Source: JASHVB01 sp963762885
GTDB lineage: Bacteria; Pseudomonadota; Alphaproteobacteria; Acetobacterales; Acetobacteraceae
NCBI GenBank assembly: GCA_963762885.1
Contig: CAVXNH010000098.1
Span: 69,218 to 133,217 of the forward strand
Reading direction: 5' to 3'
Length of the DNA stretch: 64,000 nucleotides
The notes beneath the pieces were generated by a model. The model made no database searches. It was not told where the DNA came from and saw nothing but the letters and a program-made list of their open reading frames with translations. Positions within the stretch are counted from its first letter, which is position 1. Each line of letters opens with the position of its first letter. The translations under genes and the position numbers were made by a program. This document shows, one piece after another, positions 20,189-29,644 of this stretch.

Positions 20189-21046
20189 ATGCACTGGACC
20201 GATCGGCGCGAACGCTACCGGGCGGTGATTGCCGGTAACGAATGCATTCATCCGGGATCGGTGTTCGATGCCATATCGGCCCGCATCGCCGAGGAACTTG
20301 GCTTCGAGGTCGGCATGTTCGCCGGTTCGATCGGTTCGTTTTCCGTGCTGGGCAATCCCGACCTGATCCTGCTGACATTGACCGAGTTTGCCGCACAAGC
20401 CTATCGCATCAACCGCGCCGGCAAACTGCCGCTGATGGTGGATGCCGACCATGGCTACGGCAATGCCCTGAACGTGATGCGCACGGTGCAGGAACTGGAA
20501 ACCGCCGGTGTCGCCGGCATCATGATCGAAGATACCGCGCTGCCGCGCGGCTTTCGTGAGGCCAACCCGACATTGATCTCGATCGATGAAGGTATAGGCA
20601 AGATGCGTGCGGCGCTGGCAGCCCGCGAGGACAAGTCCCTGGTGATCATCGGCCGCACCAGCGCCGCCGCGATCAGCGGCATCGACGATGCGATCGCCCG
20701 AGCGAAAGCCTATGAAGCGGTGGGCGTGGATGCGCTGTTCTTCGCCGGCGGCATGAACCCCGCCAACCTCGATGCGATGGCCGCCGCGGTGAAATTGCCG
20801 ATAATGCTCGGTGGCGGCGGCGGTGGCATGTCGGACAAGGCTTACCTGGCCAGCCGCAACGTGCGCATCGCCCTGCAGGGGCATCAGCCGTTCTCGGCCG
20901 CCGTGAAGGCGGTGTACGAAACACTGAAGGCGCTGCGCGACGGCGTGAAGCCGGCCGACCTCCAAGGTGTGGCATCCGCGGAGATGATGAAGCGGGTGAT
21001 GCGGGAAGGAGACTTCAAGACGTGGACAGAGAAGTTCCTTAACTAA
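20189..21046 (+). CDS. Isocitrate lyase/PEP mutase superfamily enzyme, oxaloacetate decarboxylase-like
   Basis: A 285-residue TIM-barrel enzyme. Motifs: IHPGSVFDAISARIAEELGF, MVDADHGYGNALNVMRTVQE (magnesium-binding acidic residues), and GIMIEDTALPRG, which match the oxaloacetate decarboxylase branch (Pseudomonas PA4872 type) better than methylisocitrate lyase, because the KKCGH loop is replaced by IEDTALPRGF. It would decarboxylate oxaloacetate or cleave a related 2-oxo acid. GGGGAGG precedes the ATG. It forms a pair with the nucleoside transporter; the metabolic link is not obvious. A hairpin overlaps the stop codon. Confidence 0.85.
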   Translation: MHWTDRRERYRAVIAGNECIHPGSVFDAISARIAEELGFEVGMFAGSIGSFSVLGNPDLILLTLTEFAAQAYRINRAGKLPLMVDADHGYGNALNVMRTVQELETAGVAGIMIEDTALPRGFREANPTLISIDEGIGKMRAALAAREDKSLVIIGRTSAAAISGIDDAIARAKAYEAVGVDALFFAGGMNPANLDAMAAAVKLPIMLGGGGGGMSDKAYLASRNVRIALQGHQPFSAAVKAVYETLKALRDGVKPADLQGVASAEMMKRVMREGDFKTWTEKFLN

Positions 21047-21074
21047 CCTCTCCCGCGCCCAGCGCGGGAGAGGT
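21046..21074. repeat. CTCTCCCGCGC hairpin at convergent gene ends
   Basis: Perfect stem ACCTCTCCCGCGC-cca-GCGCGGGAGAGGT starting at the last base of the upstream stop codon, ten bases before the end of the convergent binding-protein gene. No T-tract. It belongs to the same dispersed palindrome family as 9309-9460 and probably serves as a two-way transcription end. Confidence 0.75.
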
Positions 21075-21083
21075 TTCGCGACT

Positions 21084-22409
21084 TCAAGCCTCGTTCGACT
21101 TGTCCAGCACCGGCTGGAACGCCGCCGTCGCCTTCTTCAACTCCGTTGCCACGTCGGCACCTCCGACAATGTTCGTCAGTCCGGTGCCGATCGTGTCGCG
21201 GAACTCGGTCACCGGCACAATCACCGGCAGGCCGGAGCGAGCGATCTTCAGGCTCGTTTCGGTCGTATCGAACCACTCCTGCGGAAAGCTACTGCTCTTT
21301 ACGATTTCCGACCGCGCATAGCAGGACAACCGGGCCGGCGTGCCGGAACCGGACCGGAGTTGCTCGTTCAGCATCTGCTTGCCTGCGATCCATTGCAGGA
21401 ACAACCACGCGGCTTTCTTATTCTTCGCCGTGGCTGGAATGCCAATCCCATCGATGAACGTTGCACAGTTGTGCGATTTCGGACCTGCCGGCACCGGGGC
21501 GAAGCCGACCTTGTCCGACACCCTCGATTTCGTCTTGTCGAGCAGCGGAGCAGAGAAGCCGATGCCATCCCACCACAATGCGGCACGGCCTTGCATGAAG
21601 GTCGTCTGGCACTCATTCCAGTTGAAACCGATATTCCCAGGCGGACCGCACTCCTTCATGATCTTCTGGTACCATTGGCCGGCCTCGATCGCCGCCGGCG
21701 TATCGGTCAGCAGCTTCTTGCCGTCGGGCGTGACCGTTTCCTGGTCCCATCCCAGCAATATGTTATCGTACAGCACGACGTTGGCGTTCTTGAGACCGCG
21801 CCCGACAAAGCCATATACTTGCTTGGACGGATCAGTGAGCGCGTGGGCCATGCTCATCATCTCGTCGTAGGTCTTCGGTGGCGCGTTGAACCCCTTCGCC
21901 GCCAGCAGCTCTTTGTTATAGAAGACGATGAACAAATCCTGGTTCAGCGGCAGTACGTTGATCTTGCCATCATCGCCGGTTGCCACCTGCATCGACGGCT
22001 TGCTGAAGTCCGCCAGATCGAAGTCGGGATTGGTCAGGCTCTGGTCAGCGATGAAGGGCCGCAGATCCTCCATCCACTTCGCCTTCTCGACCAGCCGCTT
22101 CTGCACGTGCATCCCGACATTGACCGCGTCGAAACTGGGATGGCCCGTCGCCATCTCCATCGCCACTTTGGGGCGCTGTTGTTGTTCCGGGATCTGTTCG
22201 AAGCCGGCGGAGATACCAGTCAGCTCCTCGAATTCCTTCAGATGCGCACGCGCCAGATCGCCCCGCGGCGAAAGCTGATAGTTGATCTCGATCGACTGGC
22301 CCTTGCACTGCTTCCAGTCGAACGCGGACTGCGCGTTGGCATGCTCTACAATGGCGGGGGCAGCCAGCACAGCGGCGGATGCGGCCAGTAATTGGCGACG
22401 GCGGATCAT
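21084..22409 (-). CDS. ABC sugar-type solute-binding protein (family 1)
   Basis: A 441-residue periplasmic binding protein with signal MIRRRQLLAASAAVLAAPAI and probable cleavage after HANA. Family features: SIEINYQLSPRGDLARAHLK, EFEELTGISAGFEQIPEQQQ, VLPLNQDLFIVFYNKELLAA and KKAAWLFLQWIAGKQML. The signal has RRR and may be Tat-dependent. AGGAGG precedes the ATG. Last gene of a permease-permease-binding protein set read from 24229 leftwards, with a 63-bp gap after the second permease; the inverted order is permease first. No ATPase is in the operon. Confidence 0.92.
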   Translation of the reverse strand: MIRRRQLLAASAAVLAAPAIVEHANAQSAFDWKQCKGQSIEINYQLSPRGDLARAHLKEFEELTGISAGFEQIPEQQQRPKVAMEMATGHPSFDAVNVGMHVQKRLVEKAKWMEDLRPFIADQSLTNPDFDLADFSKPSMQVATGDDGKINVLPLNQDLFIVFYNKELLAAKGFNAPPKTYDEMMSMAHALTDPSKQVYGFVGRGLKNANVVLYDNILLGWDQETVTPDGKKLLTDTPAAIEAGQWYQKIMKECGPPGNIGFNWNECQTTFMQGRAALWWDGIGFSAPLLDKTKSRVSDKVGFAPVPAGPKSHNCATFIDGIGIPATAKNKKAAWLFLQWIAGKQMLNEQLRSGSGTPARLSCYARSEIVKSSSFPQEWFDTTETSLKIARSGLPVIVPVTEFRDTIGTGLTNIVGGADVATELKKATAAFQPVLDKSNEA

Positions 22410-22472
22410 TCGTTTCCTCCTGTAGCGAGTGATGGTCTTGTAGAACGAGCGAAGCAGATAAGAAAGCGGCCC

Positions 22473-23321
22473 TCAGCCGCCCTTCACGCCCCCCGTGGTC
22501 AGGCCAGCGACGATCTCCTTCTGCATCAGCAGGGTCAGCAGCAGCACCGGCGCCGTGACGATCAGCGCGGCAGCCGCCAGCGGTCCCCAACTGATTTGCT
22601 CGAACGTAAGAACGTTATAGACGGCGACGGGGAGGGTCCGGGTCGTGCGGCCCGCGAGAACAACCCCAAAGATGAAGTTGTTCCAGGAGAAGATGAACGC
22701 CAGAATCATCGCCACCATGATCCCCGGACGCGCCAGCGGCATCGCCACATACACGAACGCCTGCCAGATCGTGGCGCCATCGACCAGGGCCGCTTCTTCC
22801 AGTTCTCCCGGCAGGCCTTCGAAGAATCCGATCATGATCCAGACGACGATCGGCACGGTGATGACCAGATGGGTGATAACCAAAGGCGTCAGTGTGCCGA
22901 TCAGGCCAAGCCACTGAAAGAGCAGGAACAAGGGAATCAGATAGGAAAGTCCCGGGGTCACCCGAGCGATCAGAATCAGCGCCGCCGCTTTGGTGGCCTT
23001 CGCCTTGGCAATGCCATATCCCGCCGGCACACCGAACAACAACGCCAAACCCGTAGCCGAGAACGACACGATCACCGAGTTGATCGTGTAGGTAAGAAAA
23101 TCGTTCTTCTGGAACACATCGACAAAGTTCGACAATGTCGGCGGATGCGGGATGAACACCGGTGGATAGGCGGTGTTGTCCAGCTCGTTCTTCAGCGACA
23201 GCGACAGCATCCACAGGAAAAAAAGTACCGCTGGAGAAACCAGCAGCAGCACGGAAAAATACAGCCCCGCCCGACCGAACATGCGTCGGACACGATGGCG
23301 GCTCATGCCACGCCCACTCAT
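22473..23321 (-). CDS. ABC sugar transporter permease (MalG type)
   Basis: A 282-residue inner-membrane permease with six hydrophobic helices; the EAA loop is EEAALVDGATIWQAFVYVAM, with FSWNNFIFGVVLAGRTTRTL at the sixth-helix side. Closely similar in layout to the permease at 9944-10751, but only moderately so in sequence, so the two transporters are not recent copies. Overlaps the preceding permease by 4 bp (translational coupling). Confidence 0.93.
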   Translation of the reverse strand: MSGRGMSRHRVRRMFGRAGLYFSVLLLVSPAVLFFLWMLSLSLKNELDNTAYPPVFIPHPPTLSNFVDVFQKNDFLTYTINSVIVSFSATGLALLFGVPAGYGIAKAKATKAAALILIARVTPGLSYLIPLFLLFQWLGLIGTLTPLVITHLVITVPIVVWIMIGFFEGLPGELEEAALVDGATIWQAFVYVAMPLARPGIMVAMILAFIFSWNNFIFGVVLAGRTTRTLPVAVYNVLTFEQISWGPLAAAALIVTAPVLLLTLLMQKEIVAGLTTGGVKGG

Positions 23322-24229
23322 CGCCAGGCCTCCCGCTGGCGAAAGCGCAGTAACAGGAGGCTGATCAGCAGGATCAGCACGAAGAACACCACCACCATGG
23401 CCGACCCATAGCCTAGATCGTAATAGGCGAACGCGGTCTGATACAGCAGGATGTTCAGGGTTTCGCTGGATGTTCCGGGTCCGCCCAGCGTGATCACGTA
23501 GATCGTATCGAATGTCTTGAGCGCATCGATCAACCGGATCACCGCGGCGACCATCAGGAACGGCCAGACCAGGGGCAGCGTGATATGGCGAAACATCTGC
23601 CAGGCGCTGGCGCCATCCAGGATCGCCGCCTCATACGGATCCTGTGGCAAGCTGGCGATGCCGCCAAGCACGATCAACATGACAAGCGGAGTCCACTGCC
23701 ACGTTTCGACCATCACCAGCGTGGGGATCACCGTTGAACTGTCGTAGACCCAACTCGACGGCGGCAGCCCGACCGTGGACAGCAGATAATTGAGCACGCC
23801 CAACTGCGGGTGGAACATCATGGTCCACACCAGGGCAATGGCGACCGGCGTCGCCATCATCGGCAGCACGAACAGTGTCCTTGCCAGACCGCGGAACTTG
23901 AAATTCGAGGCGAAGCAGACCGCCGCCCAAACCCCCAGCAGCAGCGGGGCCAACACCGATGCAACGGTGAACTCCAGTGTCCGGATCACCGCCCACCGGA
24001 AGCGATCGTCGTCCAGCATCTTGGCATAATTGGCCATGCCAACGAACGGTGTTGCGCCGGTGACCTTCCAGTCGTGCACCGACATGTACAGCGTGAAGGT
24101 CCAGGGAAACAGAATCACGGCGAGAACGATCACCGCGGCCGGAACCGCGAACATCCAATAGCGGCGGGCGTAGGCGCGCCCTCGCGGCACGGCAATCGGA
24201 AGCATGGTCGTTGCGACAGTCGTGCTCAT
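23318..24229 (-). CDS. ABC sugar transporter permease (MalF/UgpA type)
   Basis: A 303-residue permease with six hydrophobic helices, first one YWMFAVPAAVIVLAVILFPW. EAA loop: YEAAILDGASAWQMFRHITL; conserved FDTIYVITLGGPGTSSETLN. It starts the leftward operon; upstream is about 110 bp to the thioesterase end, which may hold the promoter. Substrate unassigned; sugar or glycerol-type by family. Confidence 0.93.
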   Translation of the reverse strand: MSTTVATTMLPIAVPRGRAYARRYWMFAVPAAVIVLAVILFPWTFTLYMSVHDWKVTGATPFVGMANYAKMLDDDRFRWAVIRTLEFTVASVLAPLLLGVWAAVCFASNFKFRGLARTLFVLPMMATPVAIALVWTMMFHPQLGVLNYLLSTVGLPPSSWVYDSSTVIPTLVMVETWQWTPLVMLIVLGGIASLPQDPYEAAILDGASAWQMFRHITLPLVWPFLMVAAVIRLIDALKTFDTIYVITLGGPGTSSETLNILLYQTAFAYYDLGYGSAMVVVFFVLILLISLLLLRFRQREAWR

Positions 24230-24339
24230 TGGTTCGCCCGGTTGCGTGCCAGCCGTCTCGGCACGAGGCCCCTTGCGGCTGGCCGGGCTTATAGGGCGTT
24301 CGCTCTGGGGACGGAAGGCGGCTACCCGATGTCATTGCG

Positions 24340-24810
24340 CTATGGCAGCTCTATCCGTCGTCCAACTCCGGCCGGCAACGGCCGATCCCCTTGCGTCCGC
24401 AGCGCCGCCTCGATCGCCGCTAACCTATCCGGCGGGAATGGCGCCACGCGCCGCACGCGCATGTCGATGTGCAGCGCCAGCAGTTGCTGCGCTGCAACGC
24501 GATGGCCGTCAACGGCGTGGAACATTTCATGAAAGTAGTGTAGCCGCTTGGTATCGACACCGAGCAGGGTGGTGGCGACACGCAATTCCTCGCCGACTTG
24601 GACCTCGCGTTCGTACAGCGTGTGCGTTTCGGCGGTGAAACAGGAATTGCCCGTTGCTTCGCGATACGCATTGCCGATACCCAGTGCGTCGTACAGCCGA
24701 TCCGTCCCCAGATCGAAGACCACCACGTAGTAGGCTAGGTTCATGTGGCCGTTGGAGTCGATCCACTCCGGCCGCACGCTATCCGTATATTCCACGATGT
24801 ATTGGCTCAT
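24340..24810 (-). CDS. Hotdog-fold acyl-CoA thioesterase
   Basis: A 156-residue 4-hydroxybenzoyl-CoA-thioesterase-like protein. The signature EWIDSNGHMNLAYYVVVFDL contains the family Asp/Asn-Gly-His segment, and YEREVQVGEELRVATTLLGV and RLHYFHEMFHAVDGHRVAAQ are the expected strands. The ATG at 24810 follows GGGG; the longer frame upstream is antisense to the divergent MFS gene and is ignored. It hydrolyses acyl-CoA thioesters in the cytosol; carnitine-catabolism thioesterases are similar, but the substrate is not decided. Confidence 0.87.
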   Translation of the reverse strand: MSQYIVEYTDSVRPEWIDSNGHMNLAYYVVVFDLGTDRLYDALGIGNAYREATGNSCFTAETHTLYEREVQVGEELRVATTLLGVDTKRLHYFHEMFHAVDGHRVAAQQLLALHIDMRVRRVAPFPPDRLAAIEAALRTQGDRPLPAGVGRRIELP

Positions 24811-24868
24811 GACCCCAAGCTTGTTCACGGGACGGCATAGGGTCAAGCTGCGCGTGGACACGGACCAG

Positions 24869-26287
24869 ATGATTCGCATCCACCAGGCAGCCGGGCGGAC
24901 CGGACAAGCGGAGTCCGCCGCCGACGGGCTGCCGCCGAGCGAGCGCTGGCGCGCTATGCTCGCCGTCGCCATCGCGGTCAGCATGTCGGTGCTGGTGACC
25001 TCGATCGCCAACATCGCCCTGCCCACCATCGCCCGCGACATGCACGCCAGCCCCTCCGCATCGATCTGGGTGGTGAATGCCTACCAGCTTGCGGTGACGG
25101 TGACGCTGCTGCCGTTCGCCTCGATGGGCGACATCTACGGCCATCGCAAAGTCTATTTCTGGGGCCTCGCTGTCTACACCGCTGCGTCGCTGCTGTGCGC
25201 CACCGCCACCACGCTGCCGCTGCTGGTGATCGCCCGCGTGCTGCAAGGTATCGGCGGCGCGGGCATCATGAGCGTGAACGGGGCGCTGGTCCGCTTCATC
25301 TATCCGCGTGCCATGCTGGGGCGCGGCATCGGCTTCAATGCCCTGATCGTCGCAGGTTCTTCGGCAGCCGGTCCGTCGGTCGCCGCCGCGGTAATGTCGG
25401 TCGCCTCCTGGCCGTGGTTGTTCGCGCTGCAAGTGCCCGCCGGGGTGCTGTCAATGGTGCTCGCCGCACGCTTTCTCCCCCGCACGCCGCTGGCATCGCA
25501 TCCGTTCGATCCGCTCAGTGCAGTGCTCAACGCGATCACCTTCGGTCTGTTCATCGCCGCTTTGGATGGCGTCGCACGCGGGCAGCGCGCCTTGCTTGTA
25601 TTGCTGGAGTTGGCAGTCAGCGTCGCGGTCGGCACGGTCTTCTGGCGCCGCCAGCTCACCCTGCGAGCGCCGATGCTGCCGGTCGATCTGTTCCGTCTGC
25701 CGGTCTTCAGCCTGTCGGTGGCAACAGCAATCTGCGCCCACGGTGCGCAGATGATCGCCTTCATCGCCCTGCCGTTCTATTTTCAATACGTCGCCGGTAT
25801 GTCGCCGATCGAAATCGGCGTGCTCATCACGCCCTGGCCGGCTGCATTGGTGGTGATGGCGCCGATCGCGGGGCGCCTGGCGGATCGCCATTCCGCCGGA
25901 TTGCTCGGCGCGTTCGGTCTGGCCGTGATGTGCGCCGGCCTGTTGCTGGTACTGTTCCTGCCGACGCCGGCGACGCGGTTGGATGTCGCCTGGCGGCTGG
26001 CAGTGTGCGGCGTCGGCTTCGGGTTTTTTCAATCTCCCAACAACCGGCTGATGATCGCCAGCGCGCCACGCGAGCGCGCCGGGGCCGGCAGCGGCATGTT
26101 GTCCACCTCACGATTGCTCGGACAGACCACGGGCAGCGCGCTGGTGGCGGTGGTGTTCGGGCTGACGCATGGCGGACCGGATGGCATACTGCTTGGCACA
26201 CGGGTCGCCATCGGCATGGCGGCAAGCTTCGCCGCGCTGGCGATGGTGCTGAGTTCGTTGCGAGTTCGGCAGCCGCAGAACGTGTAG
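24869..26287 (+). CDS. MFS transporter, DHA2-like
   Basis: A major-facilitator exporter of about 472 residues with roughly 14 hydrophobic segments. Motifs: SIANIALPTIARDMHASPSA at helix 1 (motif D), GDIYGHRKVYFWGLAVYTAA (motif A), ARVLQGIGGAGIMSVNGALV (motif C area). This pattern is that of drug:proton antiporters of the EmrB/QacA group. The ATG at 24869 is chosen; a GTG five codons upstream is an alternative. Divergent from the thioesterase. Substrate unknown. Confidence 0.87.
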   Translation: MIRIHQAAGRTGQAESAADGLPPSERWRAMLAVAIAVSMSVLVTSIANIALPTIARDMHASPSASIWVVNAYQLAVTVTLLPFASMGDIYGHRKVYFWGLAVYTAASLLCATATTLPLLVIARVLQGIGGAGIMSVNGALVRFIYPRAMLGRGIGFNALIVAGSSAAGPSVAAAVMSVASWPWLFALQVPAGVLSMVLAARFLPRTPLASHPFDPLSAVLNAITFGLFIAALDGVARGQRALLVLLELAVSVAVGTVFWRRQLTLRAPMLPVDLFRLPVFSLSVATAICAHGAQMIAFIALPFYFQYVAGMSPIEIGVLITPWPAALVVMAPIAGRLADRHSAGLLGAFGLAVMCAGLLLVLFLPTPATRLDVAWRLAVCGVGFGFFQSPNNRLMIASAPRERAGAGSGMLSTSRLLGQTTGSALVAVVFGLTHGGPDGILLGTRVAIGMAASFAALAMVLSSLRVRQPQNV

Positions 26288-26314
26288 AGGCTTGTACGGA
26301 CGCTGCGCCTTCCC

Positions 26315-26347
26315 GTCATTGCGAAGCGCACCGCTCCTCGCAATGAC
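26315..26347. repeat. GTCATTGCGA/TCGCAATGAC palindrome
   Basis: Ten-base perfect arms separated by 13 bp, between the ends of convergent genes. It is of the common alphaproteobacterial dispersed type and lacks a T-tract. Probably a transcription end or REP-like unit. Confidence 0.7.
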
Positions 26348-26361
26348 AGGGGAAGTCGGCG

Positions 26362-27186
26362 CTACAGGCCCTCACCGCAACGCCACACCCGCTCTGTCGT
26401 CGCCATATACGTTTCGATATCGCGATCCTCCGGCGCCACCATAACATGCTGCACGCCGGCTTCCTTGTAGGCCGCAAACCTGCCGCGCAACTCCCCGACA
26501 TTCTCCGCGCTGCAACCGATGCGCAGGGAAATCGTGAAACCCGCATCCGGCCGCTCGGCTCGCAATCGTTGCACAACCGCCGCCGCTTCCTCCGGAGCGA
26601 CGCGGCTGCCATGCCAGCCATCCAGCCGCAGCGCGCGCTTGATCGCCGCGTCGGACGAACCGCCGATCCAGATCGGAATGGGCGCACACGGCTGCGGCTG
26701 CATCCGCATCGTATCCACCTTGGCTTCGATCCAGCGTGTCGGGAACGTCACCGGATCGTCGTTCCACACCGCGCGCATCAGCGCGATACCCTCGTCCATG
26801 CGGCGGCCGCGCTCATGGAACGGCACGCCGAGTGCGTTGAACTCCGCCTCCATCCAGCCGACACCGGCGCCCAGGATCAGCCGGCCTTGCGAAAGGTTCT
26901 GCAACGTCGCCAGTTCCTTCGCCAGCGGCAGAGGATGCCGCATCGGCAGCACCAGCACGCTGGTGCCGAGCCGCACGCGCTGCGTGCACGCCGCCGCCCA
27001 GGTCAGCGTCAGCACCGGGTCCCAGAAATTCGGCGACGGCGGATACTTGGCATCCTTTGGCACGATGATGTGTTCGCTGACCCACACATCCGCGAAGCCC
27101 AATTGCTCCGCCTGCATGGCGACGCGACGAATTGAATCAGGACCGGCCTTGCGGCCGATATGCGGCAGATGGATGCCGAGTTGCAT
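26362..27186 (-). CDS. Luciferase-like (LLM) flavin- or F420-dependent oxidoreductase
   Basis: A 274-residue TIM-barrel flavoprotein of the luciferase-like monooxygenase group with the TIGR03619-like layout: MQLGIHLPHIGRKAGPDSIR, ADVWVSEHIIVPKDAKYPPS, VRLGTSVLVLPMRHPLPLAK and GRLILGAGVGWMEAEFNALG. The start at 27186 has GGGAGG seven bases upstream. It would oxidise a small organic compound with FMNH2 or F420. It is divergent from a binding-protein gene, with a shared promoter region of about 130 bp, so the two may treat one compound. Confidence 0.88.
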   Translation of the reverse strand: MQLGIHLPHIGRKAGPDSIRRVAMQAEQLGFADVWVSEHIIVPKDAKYPPSPNFWDPVLTLTWAAACTQRVRLGTSVLVLPMRHPLPLAKELATLQNLSQGRLILGAGVGWMEAEFNALGVPFHERGRRMDEGIALMRAVWNDDPVTFPTRWIEAKVDTMRMQPQPCAPIPIWIGGSSDAAIKRALRLDGWHGSRVAPEEAAAVVQRLRAERPDAGFTISLRIGCSAENVGELRGRFAAYKEAGVQHVMVAPEDRDIETYMATTERVWRCGEGL

Positions 27187-27315
27187 GTCCGTGCCTCCCA
27201 TTCCAGTTGCCCCGACGGTGGCGCGTTCCGTGGGCGGCGTCCAGCGCGCTTGACAGGCCACGCCGGGAACCGGAGACACATCGCGAAGGTAACGTCCTCG
27301 ATCGGGAGACCACGC

Positions 27316-28317
27316 ATGAAGACGACCGCGGCTCTTGTCGCAATCTCGTTGCTATGGGGCATCGGTGCCGCGCGCGCCCAGGTGCCGGAGGTCCGCATCG
27401 CCCGGCAGTACTCGATGGGCTATCTCCAGTTCAACGTGATCGACCATGAAAAGCTGATCCAGAAGCATGCAGCGGCGCTGGGTATTCCCGACGTGAAGGT
27501 GACGCTGCTGCGCATGAACGGCCCCACCGCGATGAACGATGGGCTGCTGTCGGATTCGGTGGACCTCGTCGGCGGCAGCCCGCACGGCATGTTGACGATC
27601 TGGAGCAAAACGCGCGGCACGCCGCAGGAGGTGCGTGCGATCAGCGCCCTGGTGACGCTGCCGTTCGCCATCACCTCGCGCGATCCGACGATCAAGACGA
27701 CCGCCGACCTCGATCGGTGCAAGAAGATTCCGGTGCCGTCGGTGAAGGTGTCCGGGCCGGCCGTGGCGATCGAGATGGCAGCCGTGCAACTTTACGGCCT
27801 GAAGGAGTTCGCGCGGTTCGATCCGATGACCATGACGATGTCGCCGGCGGACGCTACGATTGCGCTACTGACCGGCAGCGGCGACGTGAACTGCACGGTC
27901 GCTCTGCCACCCTATCTGCAACAGCAGCTCGAACATCCCGAGATCCACGTGGTGGCGAACTCGTTCGACGTCATGGGCGGCCCGAACACCTACACGGTCG
28001 CCTACACCACGAAACGCTTCCACGACCGCGATCCGAGGTTGGCGCAGGCGGTTTATGAGGCGTTGCAGGAAGCGACGGATCGCGTCAGCCATGACGTGCG
28101 CTCCGCCGCGCGCTATTGGATCGAGGACAGCGATTCCAAACTGACCGAGGATTTCGTCACCGCGGCCGGCAGCGGACCGCAGGTGCATTGGACGATGGTG
28201 CCGGAGAAGACGATGGCCGACGCCGATTTCATGGCCTCGGTCGGCACCATCAAGGTGAAGCCGGCGTCGTGGAAGGATTATTTCTTTCCGGAGGCGTACG
28301 GACTGCCGGGAAGCTGA
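27316..28317 (+). CDS. ABC transporter substrate-binding protein, NitT/TauT type
   Basis: A 333-residue periplasmic protein with a Sec signal (MKTTAALVAISLLWGIGAAR, cleavage after ARA). It resembles SsuA/TauA/ThiY-type binding proteins: VRIARQYSMGYLQFNVIDHE, VDLVGGSPHGMLTIW, and DLDRCKKIPVPSVKVSGPAV. GGGAGA precedes the ATG. No permease or ATPase is adjacent, so it is an orphan. The ligand may be a sulfonate, nitrate-like or pyrimidine compound; the sequence does not decide. Confidence 0.85.
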   Translation: MKTTAALVAISLLWGIGAARAQVPEVRIARQYSMGYLQFNVIDHEKLIQKHAAALGIPDVKVTLLRMNGPTAMNDGLLSDSVDLVGGSPHGMLTIWSKTRGTPQEVRAISALVTLPFAITSRDPTIKTTADLDRCKKIPVPSVKVSGPAVAIEMAAVQLYGLKEFARFDPMTMTMSPADATIALLTGSGDVNCTVALPPYLQQQLEHPEIHVVANSFDVMGGPNTYTVAYTTKRFHDRDPRLAQAVYEALQEATDRVSHDVRSAARYWIEDSDSKLTEDFVTAAGSGPQVHWTMVPEKTMADADFMASVGTIKVKPASWKDYFFPEAYGLPGS

Positions 28318-28340
28318 TTTCCTAAGTCGTGCCGATGCCC

Positions 28341-28428
28341 AACGTCATGCCGGCGGAGGCCGGCATCCACGACTGTGCCGCGCGCTCGAAGGCAAGTCGT
28401 GGATGCCGACCTTCGTCGGCATGACGTT
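28341..28428. repeat. Large imperfect palindrome, GTCATGCCGGC family
   Basis: Arms of about 34 bp beginning AACGTCATGCCGGC and ending GCCGGCATCCACGACT are repeated in reverse complement as AGTCGTGGATGCCGACC...GTCGGCATGACGTT. It separates the convergent binding-protein and CoA-transferase genes. Near relatives are at 34430-34517 and, as half-elements, at 7331-7365 and 31133-31153. Confidence 0.8.
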
Positions 28429-28438
28429 GGGGGGCGCT

Positions 28439-29644
28439 TCAAATCACCCCTTTCTCCCGCAACGCCTTCACCGCCGCGTCGTCCAGCTTCAGCCGTTCGC
28501 GCAGCACCGCTTCTGTGTGCTCTCCCAGTAACGGCGGCGGCAGGCGATAGGTCGGGGGGGTTTCCGACAAACGCACCGGGTTGGCGATCATCTTCATCGT
28601 TTCACCGGACGTGTGCCGCATCTCCACCACGGCACCGCGCGCCACCACCTGCGGATCGGCGAATACTTCGGAAAGCTTGTTGATTGGGCCACAGCCGATC
28701 TTCAGGGCCTCGAGCTTGTCCACCCACCACGTCGTCGCGTGCTGCCGCATCACCGGAGTCAGCGTATCGGTGACCAATTGCCGATTGCTCACCCGCGCCG
28801 CGTTGGTGGCGAAGCGCTGATCCTCCAACAAATGCGTCAAAGCGAACGCCTCGCAGAACCGCTTGAATGTCGGGTCGTTGCCGATCGACAGCACGATGTG
28901 CCCGTCCTCGGTCGGAAACACCTGGTACGGCACGATGTTCGGATGCTGGTTGCCCAGCCGCTCCGGGTTTTCCCCCGTTGCAAGGTAGTTCATGCCCTGG
29001 TTGGCCAGCCACGCCACATGCGTATCCAGCATGCCGATATCGATCCGCTGGCCGATGCCGGTCGCATCACGATGCCGCAGCGCCGCCAGCACGCCGATGC
29101 ACCCGTACAGCCCGGCGAACAAATCCGCCACCGGCACGCCGACCTTCTGCGGCAGCCCATCCGGCTCGCCGGTCAGGCTCATTACCCCGCCCATGGCCTG
29201 GATCAGCGAATCGTACCCCGGCCGCGGCGCATACGGCCCGGTCTGCCCGAACCCGGTGATGGAGCAATAGATCAGCCGCGGAAACTTCGCGTGCACTTGC
29301 TCGTAGCCCAGACCGTACTTGGCCAGCGCGCCGACCTTGAAATTCTCCACCAGGATGTCGCTCTCAGCGATCAGCCGCAGCGCAAGTGCCTGTCCCTCCG
29401 GCTTCGCGATATCCAGCGTGACGGACCGCTTGTTGCGGTTCACCCCGACGAAATACGCGCTCTCCTTGGTTTCAGGCATGTAGGGCGGAGCGAAGCCGCG
29501 GGTATCGTCACCGGCCCCCGGGCGCTCGATCTTGATCACGTCGGCGCCGAGATCGCCCAGCATCTGCACGCAGGTCGGCCCCGCCAGCACGCGCGTCAGG
29601 TCGAAAACGCGCAGGCCCGCCAGAGGGCCGGTCGATTCGGTCAT
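28439..29644 (-). CDS. CaiB/BaiF family CoA-transferase
   Basis: A 401-residue family III CoA-transferase moving CoA between carboxylic acids. Signatures: GLRVFDLTRVLAGPTCVQML, NRNKRSVTLDIAKPEGQALA, and the region VGVPVADLFAGLYGCIGVLA, whose Asp (about residue 174) is the expected covalent catalytic residue, then GQRIDIGMLDTHVAWLANQG. The ATG at 29644 matches the family N-terminus. Divergent from an MFS gene with a 118-bp intergenic region. The acid substrate is unknown. Confidence 0.92.
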   Translation of the reverse strand: MTESTGPLAGLRVFDLTRVLAGPTCVQMLGDLGADVIKIERPGAGDDTRGFAPPYMPETKESAYFVGVNRNKRSVTLDIAKPEGQALALRLIAESDILVENFKVGALAKYGLGYEQVHAKFPRLIYCSITGFGQTGPYAPRPGYDSLIQAMGGVMSLTGEPDGLPQKVGVPVADLFAGLYGCIGVLAALRHRDATGIGQRIDIGMLDTHVAWLANQGMNYLATGENPERLGNQHPNIVPYQVFPTEDGHIVLSIGNDPTFKRFCEAFALTHLLEDQRFATNAARVSNRQLVTDTLTPVMRQHATTWWVDKLEALKIGCGPINKLSEVFADPQVVARGAVVEMRHTSGETMKMIANPVRLSETPPTYRLPPPLLGEHTEAVLRERLKLDDAAVKALREKGVI

